DNA of 22,276 bases from Branchiostoma floridae. Taxonomy: Eukaryota > Chordata > Leptocardii > Amphioxiformes > Branchiostomatidae. The stretch is taken from positions 24,814,517-24,836,792 of the forward strand of contig NC_049984.1 in NCBI RefSeq assembly GCF_000003815.2. Reading direction: 5' to 3'. Below are positions 8,640 through 16,320 of the stretch, in pieces. Position 1 is the stretch's first letter, and each line of letters starts with the position of its first letter. The notes below the pieces were generated by a model. That model searched no databases. It saw only the letters and a program-made list of their open reading frames with translations, and was not told the origin of the DNA. The position numbers and the translations under genes were made by a program.

Positions 8640-8981
8640 CAACATAAGGCCATGTAGGGTCGACTATATGGATGACACCATCTGGGAACCTCAAAACTGA
8701 TGCGAGCGTGCAAAAAAAAAACGCTTGGCAAGAAAAAAAGGTGATTTCATTATGAAATCGAAGTGGTAAGAAAATTTGAACAAATAAGTGAACATATAGA
8801 GTAGAATATGATACACAGAACAATAGATCCTTAATTTTTGTTATTTTACGTCTTCTTTGACTTTGTTTTGCACTCTATGACATAAGAATCCTTTCCCCCA
8901 TATGTTTGCAGCATACAAGGAACATATTTGCTCATTTTGCAGCTGTTTTGTACGATTTACTGCATGGTTGTACAATTTTCT
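8640..8981 (+). repeat. unfamiliar dispersed repeat R, copy 1, left part
   Basis: This is an ordered set of blocks shared with 11.29-12.07 kb and 15.88-16.32 kb. They are: GGCCATG...GGGT-GA-TATATGGAT with AACTGATGCGAGCGTGC (8648-8711); TTATGAAAT-GAAGTGGT...TTGAACAAATAAGTG (8747-8790); AATTTTTGTTATTTTACGTC...TTTGACTTTG (8832-8865); and TCTATGACATAAGAAT...GCAGCTGTTTTGTACGATTTAC (8874-8960). It continues after the MITE at 9207 as GAAAACGGACGAAAATTGATGC. The unit encodes no protein that I recognise. Copies recur in direct orientation. Confidence 0.65.
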
Positions 8982-9206
8982 GTAACGCTAGATCACCTTT
9001 ATTCGCGGGGTAACCTATATCCGTTGTACCTAAAAACATGATATTTAGGGATATCATGTAGATGGATGGTGGTTTTAAATTGCTTTTTTTTCTTCAATAT
9101 AATGCAGTTTGAGACCATTGTCCATCGACTTGATATCCTGAACTACCCTGGTGTTAAATACAACGGATAAAGGTTACCCCGTGAATAAAGGTGAATTAGC
9201 GTTACC
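8982..9206. mobile_element. near-palindromic fold-back MITE (about 225 bp)
   Basis: Arms 8982-9083 and 9104-9206 are inverted copies around a 20-base loop. The outer ends read GTAACGCTAGATCACC and GTAACGCTAATTCACC, followed by TTTATTC-CGGGGTAACCT and ATCCGTTGTA. Similarity continues inward through GATATCA-GT-GATGGA. It interrupts repeat R copy 1, and the uninterrupted sequence is seen at about 16270-16305. The target duplication is unclear (perhaps CT or CTG). Superfamily is not assigned. Confidence 0.8.
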
Positions 9207-9250
9207 TGTTTATTTGAAAACGGACGAAAATTGATGCTACTTCGCGCTAC
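9207..9250 (+). repeat. repeat R, copy 1, right part
   Basis: TTTATTTGAAAACGGACGAA followed by AATTGATGC matches the TTTATTTTGTGGGGAAACGA, then ACGAAGATTGATGC, of copy 2 (about 16281-16316). R therefore resumes here after the fold-back MITE. Confidence 0.6.
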
Positions 9251-9700
9251 AATCAAAGCAAGATGGCCTAATCTTAGTGTTGTATACCTCTTCTTTTTTT
9301 GGTGACATTCCGTATATTGAAACTTACGCTTTTTTAAGACAAGCATAGGGTATATATGGACACAAATACACACGAGATGTTGCCTAGAAAATATGGTAGG
9401 CAATACATTGTGTATGTACAAATAATAGTTTATTTGCAAAATCATGCCCGAGGGCTAATTGCATATACAGTCTCGAGAACTAAGAAGTAAAAAAGGGCTG
9501 CCTATGCAATTACGCGATTTTGTTTTTAAATTCCTACGAATCTTCTAAAAACGCACTATGCGCAAACATTCTAATCTTATATGATACGCACGAATCAGTA
9601 TCATATATATGCGAAACGCAGGAATCTTATTTGATACGAATTGGGATAAAATAGGATTGCGGATTATGTAATACGTTCTATAATGAATTTGGCCCTTTTC
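9251..9700. other. no gene; short repeated GAATCTTAT-TGATACG words
   Basis: No convincing coding frame. At about 9570-9645 the words AATCTTATATGATACG and AATCTTATTTGATACG recur around an inverted GTATCATATA, a minor local duplication. Confidence 0.4.
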
Positions 9701-9704
9701 GAAC

Positions 9705-10112
9705 GGTCCACCACGCATAGAACGTGATTCTTTTACAAGATCGCCTTCAACCAAATCTCCCACTCTCACTTCGGCGAGCTAGCTCGGAATCTCCGCATAA
9801 CTAGTTTCCTCCACCCCTCTTTATCATCCATCGCTGCGGGAAGTTGCTACACGTCCAAACCGCTGTCTTCAGCAAGCTGCTTAATGTATGACTTCCGCGG
9901 TCTTCCCCTGCCTCTGTTTCCGTGGTTCGGATCCCACAGTAACAGTTTGTGCACTACTTCGTCCTTTTTCCTCCAGCAGTGACCTGCAAAACGCAGTCTC
10001 CTTTGCCAAATCATGATCCCTTTTTGCATGTCTTAAAAGTGACGGAGCATTCTGGCAGGGTCGACGTCAATCAGACACTTATCGTCGTGATCACGTCTTA
10101 AAGAATTCCTGG
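9705..10112 (-). repeat. region paralogous to 11080-11240, with the LINE coding part in the middle
   Basis: The segment at 9715-9757 (ATAGAACGTGATTCTTTTAC...CAACCAAATCTC) resembles 11089-11146. The segment at 10045-10110 (GACGGAGCATTCTGGCAGGG, TCGACGTCA, CACTTATCG, CACGTCT-AAAGA) resembles 11173-11232. In this copy the two blocks flank the LINE C-terminus; in the other they are about 30 bases apart. Confidence 0.55.
9766..10020 (-). pseudogene. RTE-like LINE ORF2 C-terminus with in-frame stop
   Basis: Minus-strand reading gives RRLRFAGHCWRKKDEV, then KLLLWDPNHG, GRGRPRKSYIKQLAEDSGLDV, an in-frame TAG (9847-9849), and then in the same frame QLPAAMDDKEGWRKLVMRR ending RASSPK and TGA (9766-9768). 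The order 'RRLRFAGH...W-P-HG-R-RGRPR-TY-D-L--D-G...AM-DR-GW--LV---RAS' is the standard C-terminus of a widespread group of animal LINE ORF2 proteins. The stop shows this copy is dead, yet the protein around it is otherwise well kept, so decay is recent. It is strongly 5'-truncated: the frame loses similarity upstream of about 10020. The same type is seen at 4055-4195. Confidence 0.8.
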
Positions 10113-10147
10113 AATGTACTAGTAGGTTGTCATTATTGCCTTTGTCA

Positions 10148-10725
10148 GAAGGTTATAGTTTTTGCGTGTCCGTCTGTCTTTCTTTCTGTCTGTCTGTCTG
10201 TCCGTTTGTCTGTCTGTCTGTCTGTCAGTCTGTCTGTCTGTCTTTCTTTCTGTCTGTCTTTCGGTCTTTGTATTAAAAGCATAACTCGAGAAACCTTAAA
10301 TGGATTCTGATGATATTTGGTAGATGGGTAGGGGTCGTGAAAACGAAGGTCCTAGTGTTTTGCTAGGGTACTGCAGCGAAAGTTCCATATCTTTTTATAT
10401 ATCGAGTTCTGGACAAGCTGCGGTTTTTGGTTTTTGAGTGACATATAGCACTTAGGGCAGAGAGTAAGTGCTGTGAATTTTGGACCTCCTACTCTTCTGT
10501 TGGAACTGCAGGCGCCGATTTTCTTTCAAACTTTGGACAAAAATAACTCGTTCCTTATATTTCAGCGTTGATTCTTTCCTTACACATGTTGATCTCTTTT
10601 CAGACCGATAAATATTATCTAATCCTATGTAGTAAAGATTTTGATAAAAGTATCAAAACAGGAACTTTCGCTACAGTGGTCAGGAAAGCCGCTAGGGGGC
10701 CATTATCGACAATAACCTTCGTTTT
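10148..10725 (+). mobile_element. inverted-repeat element carrying a TCTG microsatellite
   Basis: The element begins with GAAGGTTAT (10148-10156), whose reverse complement lies at 10712-10720. ACTGCAGCGAAAGTTCC (10370-10386) is inverted at 10661-10677 with one mismatch, and AAAACGAAGGT (10340-10350) is inverted at about 10717-10727. After the microsatellite comes GCATAACTCGAGAAACC...GATGATATTTGGTAGATGGGTAGGGG, the core of a repeat family also present in reverse at 13.9 kb and 12.2 kb. No protein is encoded. The boundaries are approximate and no target duplication was identified. Confidence 0.55.
10166..10266 (+). repeat. (TCTG)n-type tetranucleotide microsatellite, imperfect
   Basis: About 100 bases of GTCTGTCTGTCT with interspersed TTTC and single substitutions. 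It lies between the GAAGGTTAT end and the GCATAACTC core of the surrounding element. Confidence 0.9.
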
Positions 10726-10802
10726 ACCTTTAAATTTACCTACTTAACAAATAATTTTTTTTTAGGATCCATTCACAGTTTCTCAAATTATAATTTCGCA
10801 TG

Positions 10803-10977
10803 CATACACACGCGCGCGCGCGCCCACACACACACAATCAAACACACACATTCATACACACACATGCACACACAAACACACACACACACTCACACATACA
10901 CAAACACGCACACACACACATACACATACACACACACACACTCACACACAAACACACACAAACACACACACACACAA
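10803..10977 (+). repeat. (CA)n-rich simple repeat with a (CG)n core
   Basis: About 175 bases of CA repeats interrupted by CATA, CAAA, CTCA and CGCA steps. Near the left end is a pure alternating CGCGCGCGCGCG run (about 10810-10823). Alternating purine-pyrimidine over this length favours Z-DNA. The apparent His/Thr-rich reading frame across it is only the translated microsatellite. Confidence 0.9.
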
Positions 10978-11079
10978 ATGGCAACAAAAAACTAATGTTC
11001 TATGCGATAGTAAAATATTGTTGAAAATTAAGTAAAAGGTAAAAATAAATCCATCTCCATGTTGTTCTGTTTTTTCTGA

Positions 11080-11240
11080 AAACCGACCGATAGAACGTGG
11101 TCCTGTTAATGTTACAAGGTCGTTCATCGACCTGAACCAAATCAAGACTTCTCAGAAAGAGCTATTACTGTCGGAGCGATCTGTCAGAGTCGACGTCACC
11201 CAAGCACTTATCGCCGTCCACGTCTCAAAGATTTAGAGGA
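11080..11240 (-). repeat. paralogue of the blocks flanking the 9.8-kb LINE relic
   Basis: It contains GATAGAACGTGGTCC...TTACAAGGTCG...GAACCAAATCAAG (11089-11146) and CGGAGCGATCTGTCAGAGTC, GACGTCACCCAAGCACTTATCG, CACGTCTCAAAGATTT (11175-11235). The same two blocks flank the LINE C-terminus at 9766-10020. Either this copy lost the LINE part by deletion or the other copy gained it. Confidence 0.55.
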
Positions 11241-11289
11241 GTAAGAAAAGGTCAAACGGTCGAGTTACGTAGAGAATTGGGGAAGATTA

Positions 11290-12075
11290 GCGGGGCCATG
11301 CTGGGTTGATTATATGGATAAAATCCTATATGCATATCAAAACTGATGGCTAGTGGTGCGAGCGTGCGACAAAAAGGTGAACCAAAAAATGGTGCATTTA
11401 TCGGAAAACGTAAGTGGTCAGGAATGTTGAGCAAATTACTGTGTGTGTAGGACAAAAAAAGAATAGAACCAGAATAGAAGTTGCCTTCGCTATGGAATTT
11501 AAATAGCCAAGGTTGAACGAATGACTGCGTGTTGGCGACAAAATGAAAAAAAAAATTGGACAAAAATAAAAAGTTGCCTTAAGTATGAAATCTAAGTGGT
11601 CAAGTGATTGAATAAAACGTCGGACCAAATTAAGAATGTGCCTTCGTTATGAAATGTAAGTGGTCATACCTGATTATATGGATAATTTAATGGATAGCAT
11701 TTCAAACCTGATGCGAGCTTGCAGGGAAAAGTCCCCCCCCCCAAAAAAAACTTTGCCTTTAGTATAAAGTTTAAGTACCCAGGAAGGTTGAACAAATGAC
11801 TGTAAACACAGACTCTACGGCTTGTAGAAGTTAGTGGGCAAATTAAGTATGATTATTGCAAAGCCATGCTGGTTTGATTTTATGGATGGCATCAAAATTG
11901 ATGCGAGTGTGGACGGAAAAAATTGACCAATTTTTTTTTTTTTTTAAGTTGTCTTCATTATGCAATCTAAGTGAATGGTCAGGAAGGTTTTAAAAAGGAC
12001 TGGACGCACTGAATGTGATATAGCGAATAATGAAATCTTTATTTTTGTTCTTTCGCAACTTTTTTATTGACTTCG
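11290..12075 (+). repeat. degenerate tandem array of repeat R
   Basis: Blocks recur at uneven spacing. GGCCATGCTGGGTTGATTAT...CTGATG-GCGAGCGTGC occurs at 11294-11370, in part at 11668-11723, and at 11872-11914. TTATGAAAT-TAAGTGGTCAGGAAGGTTGAACAAATGACT or variants occur at about 11398, 11481, 11573, 11638, 11751 and 11946. TTTATTTTTGTTCTTTCGCA...TTGACTTCG at 12038-12077 matches the third block of copies 1 and 2. Short A-, C- and T-runs sit between blocks. There is no coding content; the open frames across it are repeat by-products. Confidence 0.6.
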
Positions 12076-12167
12076 CTCCTGGGTCTACAAACATTTCTTT
12101 CAACTTACTTGTACTCGCACACACCGCAAACGTCGGAAGTTCTGCAGCAGATCCCAGGTGAGGGGGG

Positions 12168-12255
12168 GGGGGCAAAATTGACCTTGACTTTGTCTTCTCA
12201 AACCATATCCAGATACAAAATATCATTACATTCTATGCAGACGTTATGAAGATAT
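12168..12255 (-). repeat. member of the ATAACTC-AGAA / GATGATATTTGGTA repeat family
   Basis: AAATTGACCTTGACTTTGTC, then TTCTCAAACCATATCCAGAT-ACAAAATATCATTACAT...GCAGACGTTATGAAG, aligns along its whole length with 13916-14001 (AAATCGACCTTGACCTTTGT, then CCAAACCCTACCCACATACC-AAATATCATCGTATACAT...AGTTATGC). A G-run (about 12162-12171) precedes it and a CA microsatellite follows at once. Confidence 0.65.
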
Positions 12256-12266
12256 GGCAACACAAG

Positions 12267-12268
<2 letters not shown>

Positions 12269-12325
<57 letters not shown>
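12269..12325 (+). repeat. (AC)n microsatellite
   Basis: About 57 bases of nearly uninterrupted AC dinucleotides. They start within 15 bases of the end of the preceding repeat-family copy. Confidence 0.95.
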
Positions 12326-12327
<2 letters not shown>

Positions 12328-12399
12328 ACACAGACGCACCAAAAACAATACCAACATTTTTCATGCACGTAGGTAAAATCTAGAAACGGCATGTTCCTT

Positions 12400-12690
12400 T
12401 CGTACGGCTACTCCTTGTCACTTTAACTGGCGCTAAAGTTTGTCTCGTCCCTTGCTTATCCACTGAGCCTCTTGTCCCTTTCATGTTTTCAAAATTTCAT
12501 TTCCAGCACAAAAGTCCTTAACACCACAACCTTAATCCGTCTCTGTACGACCGTTAAGAACCGATCCGCTCACAATAATAGCTGAACGTCCGGCCACCAT
12601 TTGTCGCCTCCCGACTCTCATCATTCTCGGGCTTACGGCGGGATCAACTCCTAGCATTTCCTGTTACTCTCCCGCGAGAGCTTTTAAAAG
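12400..12690. other. no gene recognised
   Basis: No frame or repeat structure identified. Composition rises in GC toward the right. Confidence 0.45.
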
Positions 12691-12832
12691 GATTGGACTC
12701 AGGAATTAAAGTTACACACGCGGGGCTTACGGGCTTTTTTCGTGTAAGCACTATCCCACATAGACTAATGCTGCGGTTACAATTGAAAACAGGGACCAAG
12801 CCGTCCACGGGCTGTTTTTTTTTTCACTTTCG

Positions 12833-12894
12833 GGCGTGCCCCTACGTGGCCCCGCTGAAAATCCTACAGATACCGGGCCATTTTGGGGCACGCC
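12833..12894. repeat. 10-bp perfect inverted repeat GGCGTGCCCC
   Basis: GGCGTGCCCC (12833-12842) and GGGGCACGCC (12885-12894) are exact reverse complements with a 42-base spacer, in a locally GC-rich segment that also has T- and C-homopolymers. It may be the ends of a very small element; I found no target duplication. Confidence 0.5.
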
Positions 12895-12979
12895 AGGGTC
12901 TCCGGGAACTAGCAGTTAAAATCAAGCCGGGACCAGGTGATAAGTCGACGCAGTAGCGTAATCGCGAAAAGAGGTACTA

Positions 12980-13071
12980 CCCCCCCCCCCCCTATCCGAC
13001 AGTCTACCGGGACAATTTAGTTTTGTCTTCAGAGCCCGGCCGGTTTGAACGATGATCGTACGACGTACGAT
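12980..13071. repeat. C13 tract and CGTACG palindrome
   Basis: A run of 13 C occupies 12980-12992. ATCGTACG-A-CGTACGAT at 13055-13071 is an inverted repeat with 8-base arms and a single central base. Confidence 0.7.
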
Positions 13072-13474
13072 GAGGTACGTTTCATCCGTGGTCGGGATGG
13101 GGATGTACGCAAGAGAAACGTACAGCGTAGTAGCTGTGGACATTATCTTTATTGCCTATTGATTGTGGTTAGTTGAAGGACTGAACCATTAGAGGAAACG
13201 TTTACTTGAAATCAATTTCATTCTCCTTTTGTTATAACACAGAGACCAATAAAACACCTGTGCGATGGCACAGTGCAATCTAATCGATGAAAATGGCCAC
13301 AGTGAACATTAACAGCAGGATACTTGGTACGTGGTAGCCTGCAAGAAATCCGATGTACTATACGGCTGCCATAGTCGTTTTCCTAAGATAGAAAAGCGAG
13401 TAGTAAATCGAAATCGGCACGCAGGCCGAATCTGCAGGGGGTTGTTGGCCGAGAATAACCCAGAGGTGAAGCCT
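13072..13474. other. no gene recognised
   Basis: Overlapping frames on both strands from about 13.3 kb onward lack any family motif. They are long only because this local segment is GC-richer and poorer in stop codons. Confidence 0.4.
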
Positions 13475-13792
13475 GGGGCACAACCCGCCGTACGTGCAAT
13501 TTGTCCGTACGTTTTTTGTGGAGGCCACGTCCGCCACGTATTCCTGAAAACGTTCAGTCTGTACATGGCAGGTGCGTCGCCCGTACTGGCACGTACGGAG
13601 GGCGAATCCACAGCCCGAACGCAGAGAAAGTTCTGCATGCACTTAAATTTCTACGGCGTGTCTGCGTGCTCCCAAATCCGTGGGATTCGCCACGAGTACG
13701 GAGACGGTACTTACCACTTACGGATACCAAAAGATTGCCCACGTTTTGGCACGTAGACAGCACGCACTTGCAAGTACGGCGGGTTGTGCCCC
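13475..13792. mobile_element. 318-bp TIR element, ends GGGGCACAACCCGCCGTAC
   Basis: The left end 13475-13498 and right end 13769-13792 are exact inverted copies over 24 bases apart from one mismatch (GTACG versus GTACT). Weak similarity reaches a few bases further out (AAGCCT / AAGCTA). The interior is GC-richer than the window and full of CACGTA, CGTACG and TACGG words. No transposase is present and no convincing target duplication was found, so the superfamily is open. Several overlapping open frames fall inside it, which argues that they are not genes. Confidence 0.7.
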
Positions 13793-13871
13793 TAGCTTTA
13801 TGGAATCGAATTCTGTCATGCTAACGTTCGTGCCCTTGGTCAAGACGTTCCGCATTACTCCACCTGTGTAA

Positions 13872-14003
13872 AAATCGATGTTTTGCTACAGTATCAAGGT
13901 CACATACCAGGAAGCCCGAAATCGACCTTGACCTTTGTCTTTCCAAACCCTACCCACATACCAAATATCATCGTATACATCCAGAGGTTCTTGAGTTATG
14001 CTG
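13872..14003 (-). repeat. member of the ATAACTC-AGAA / GATGATATTTGGTA repeat family
   Basis: On the minus strand: GCATAACTCAAGAACC...GGAT...GATGATATTTGGTATGTGGG, TAGGG, AAAGACAAAGGTC, and ending GATACTGTAGCAAAA. The 10.28-kb copy reads GCATAACTCGAGAAACC...GATGATATTTGGTAGATGGG, TAGGGG, AAAACGAAGGTCC, GGTACTGCAGCGAAA. Block order and spacing agree throughout. Confidence 0.75.
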
Positions 14004-14161
14004 ACAACAAATATCAAGAAACACAAGCAGACAGCGTTTTACCGGGAATGCGATACAAACAACAAGCAAAACTACAAAGGCAACATTTTCGAGAAAATGC
14101 AGAATGTTTTATGTGTATGAGTAAAAAAAATGAATATACTTGGTTTTTTAACTAGCCCATC

Positions 14162-14407
14162 AATACAATATGTACATCTAAAGCAGTGAAAGACGAAACA
14201 CAATTTATTTCCAAGTGTTGATTCAACCAAACCGAAAGAATCACTTTGCTTAGAGAAGTCACAATGACATATCCAGACTTCCCCACACTCACAGACGAAC
14301 AGAAAGTCGCTTTTCTCTTGAAATCGCAGAACCCACAAATTGTAGGGAAAATGGGGCTTTTCGTCTTCCTCTGCTTCCAAAAAAGAAGTCAAACCCAACC
14401 TGTTTAG
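14162..14407 (+). pseudogene. LINE ORF2 C-terminal zf-RVT region, with in-frame stop
   Basis: One frame gives CTSKAVKDETQFISKC, a TGA (14219-14221), then FNQTERITLLREV, MTYPDFPTLTDEQKVAFLLK, SQNPQIVGKMGLFVFLCFQKR and a TAG (14405-14407). This is the familiar LINE pattern 'C-x2-C...(E/K)DE-HF---C---N--R--L---' followed by 'YP-F--L-D--K--FLL---NP-I-----F---CF--R' at the end of ORF2. The zinc-binding His is replaced by Gln and there is a stop after the last Cys, so the copy is dead. AT-rich 3' UTR-like sequence follows to about 14535. Confidence 0.7.
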
Positions 14408-14790
14408 CAATAGACAACACCAGTATTCGAGTAGAATAATGTTTATCGCTGTTCATTGTCACTTGTATATCTCCTATGTTTTACCAATGGATGTACTTGC
14501 AATTAGCATTCAGGCATAAACTTGCATATAATCATCTCGATATAATTATACTATACCATTAGAAGAGTCGTATATTCTTGTGTGCGAGTGAAAAACATAT
14601 TTGCAATATACAGCTTACACAATTCTAAACTCTGATTGGCTAATGACAGAAGAATAAGAAGAGCACACTAGAAAAAGCAATATGTATTCCACTACCGGGG
14701 AGAACACGTTTTTATACTCAATGGTTTTAGTTTTGAGAAAAACAGAAACATCTGTTTACAAAAAGAAAAAAACGCAAAACAAAACGTGGG
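14408..14790. other. probable LINE 3' UTR, then no feature
   Basis: The first ~130 bases after the LINE stop codon are AT-rich and probably its 3' UTR. I find no tail, TSD or gene in the rest. Confidence 0.4.
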
Positions 14791-14799
14791 TGGTAAGTT

Positions 14800-15000
14800 T
14801 TCATTAATCGGGCAGTGCTAGAGTGGAATTGGAGACTCTACTAATGGTCTAGAGTGGTCACAGTTGACGAAAACACGTGTTGTTCAAGACATTTGAAACG
14901 GTAAGTTGTTTAGGAAATTGCGTGGTGACCTTTAGCCGGTGGAAATGGACACACGTTATTTAATAGTCCAGAGTGGATTGGGACTTTGCGAACACCTGTG
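14800..15000 (+). repeat. degenerate TAAT-GTC-AGAGTGG repeats
   Basis: TAATCGGGCAGTGCTAGAGTGG (about 14806), TAATGGTCTAGAGTGG (about 14842) and TAATAGTCCAGAGTGG (about 14961) recur. The last two are each followed by GA-(A/C)ACACGTGTTG or GCGAACACCTGTGG, giving a period near 120 bases. Confidence 0.4.
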
Positions 15001-15049
15001 GCCTCAGATTAGTAACTAATGGACAAATTAACACCGGTCACTTAATGTG

Positions 15050-15466
15050 GCTTCCTGTTGGCGTAAAGGTTCGGATGTTTGGTCAAGAATCCAGATGCAC
15101 CGGGCTCGAATCCATTGACATGCTGCCGACGTTGTGGCATTGGTAAAGGCACTTTTTTTCACTTTACCCGGGTGAAAATGGGCGCCAGCTTCGGCTAGGG
15201 CCATCCCTCGGATAGGATGCTAAATGGAGGTCCTGCGTTTGAGGAGAGTCACACCTCGACCTCGACATGCATTCAAACATACGTAAAAGAGTTGACCATA
15301 CTTATCGAAAGGGGTAGGGGTCCTTCCCGATGTGAGTAGATTAAATACGTCTTTTCGGATATGCATCTTGTACTCTTCATTTCAAACCTGGAGCGTTACG
15401 CTATGAGGTACTTTACAGGGTATCCAAAGCAAACAAATAAATAGATAAATAAACAAACAAACAAAC
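15050..15466 (+). mobile_element. tRNA-derived SINE with A-rich tail
   Basis: A box TGGCGTAAAGG (15059-15069) and B box GGCTCGAATCC (15103-15113) lie 44 bases apart. A long body follows with a CACTTTACCCGGGTGAAAAT core (about 15159-15178) related to the SINE at 1.2 kb. The 3' end is a simple-sequence tail of AAATAAATAGATAAATAAAC and (AAAC)n (15434-15466). At over 400 bases it is a full-length-looking SINE, far better preserved than the first. No target duplication was found. Confidence 0.8.
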
Positions 15467-15479
15467 GGAAGTTCTAACT

Positions 15480-15870
15480 ACAAATTAATTTGTTTAGAGT
15501 TTGGACATTTGGGGCGTATACCTATATGTAACGCAAAGCGATATATGTCAAAAGAGTACGCTTTTCTTCTAATTTTGTCGTACCTTTTATAGATTGATAG
15601 TTTTTTTTACGATTCTCTTCAATCTGTGTTACATGTATCGCTTTTATGTATTGTGCGGTTTGATATGTGGCTTAATCTAATTTTTGTCATTTATCTTCTT
15701 CCCGTCCATGGTTTGATTAATTCTTCCTTGATAACGAAGTGGATTGGCAAAATCAGCACCTGTGATTAAACATACAACTGTAGCATTCGTCACGTTTTGC
15801 TTGAAATACTAATCTGTTCTTTGTATGTACGTAAGGCCACGATGCAGTGATATGCAATGATGCAAAGTAA
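15480..15870. other. no gene recognised
   Basis: AT-rich DNA without frame, box or repeat that I can support. Confidence 0.45.
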
Positions 15871-15879
15871 AAGGTTTGT

Positions 15880-15945
15880 CTAAACAAATTGCCTTCACTT
15901 CATTATGAAATGTAAGTGGTCAGGAAGGTTGAACAAGTGACTATT
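15880..15945 (+). repeat. repeat R, copy 2, left part
   Basis: ATTGCCTTCACTTCATTATGAAATG, then TAAGTGGTCAGGAAGGTTGAACAAGTGACT, is the best-preserved example of the second block of R. It runs into the target duplication of the hAT-like MITE and resumes at 16144. Confidence 0.7.
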
Positions 15946-16143
15946 GTATGGTATAGTCTCCAAGCAGACCCTACGGTGCCTTAGAAATAGTATCAACGCT
16001 GGCAAGGGACTTAGTAGAGCGGCTCCGGTGCCCGTTTGACTCCCTTTGGCCGGCTATCTCCCTTTGGTCGGCTATACTCCTTTGCCAGCTTTGATACTAT
16101 CTCTTTAGGCACCGTAAGGTCTGCTTGGAGACTAGGTATGGTA
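15946..16143. mobile_element. hAT-like hairpin MITE, copy 2, with perfect 8-bp target duplication
   Basis: GTATGGTA is duplicated exactly at 15946-15953 and 16136-16143. Arms 15954-16005 and 16082-16134 are inverted copies with a handful of differences, starting TAGTCTCCAAGCAGACC. The loop contains two 18-bp units TCCCTTTGGCCGGCTATC and TCCCTTTGGTCGGCTATA (16041-16076). An 8-bp duplication is the hAT signature. The terminal core CTCCAAGCAGA is shared with the 2.98-kb element. It splits repeat R copy 2. Confidence 0.85.
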
Positions 16144-16320
16144 TACCGAACAAAAGAGTCTTCAATTTTTGTCCTTTCACATCTTTCTCTTTAAGATTGA
16201 CTTTGGAATTGACTTTGGCGTTCTACGACATAAATATTCCATTTAGGCTCATATTGCAGCTGCTTTTAACGATCTACAATACTTTATTTTGTGGGGAAAC
16301 GAACGAAGATTGATGCGCGC
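16144..16320 (+). repeat. repeat R, copy 2, right part
   Basis: It continues R: ACCGAACAAAAGAGTCTTCAATTTTTGTC, CTTTCACATC, TTGACTTTGG, TCTACGACATAAATATTCC, GCAGCTGCTTTTAACGATCTAC, TTTATTTTGTGGGGAAACGA, AGATTGATGCGCGCGTG. Each block has a counterpart in the same order at 8800-8985 plus 9207-9235. Confidence 0.7.

Noticed and set aside
10800-11024. His/Thr-rich open frame
   Set aside because: Translation of the CA microsatellite. The Val/Cys-rich frames at 12.2 and 18.0 kb are the same effect.
13309-13871. Cluster of overlapping open frames on both strands (up to 141 codons)
   Set aside because: All overlap one GC-richer TIR element; low stop density from base composition explains them.
6469-14641. 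Shared AGCCAATCAGAG (CCAAT-type) word near 6468 and, inverted, near 14630
   Set aside because: Only 12 bases match and the flanks do not. Too short to support a repeat family or a control element.
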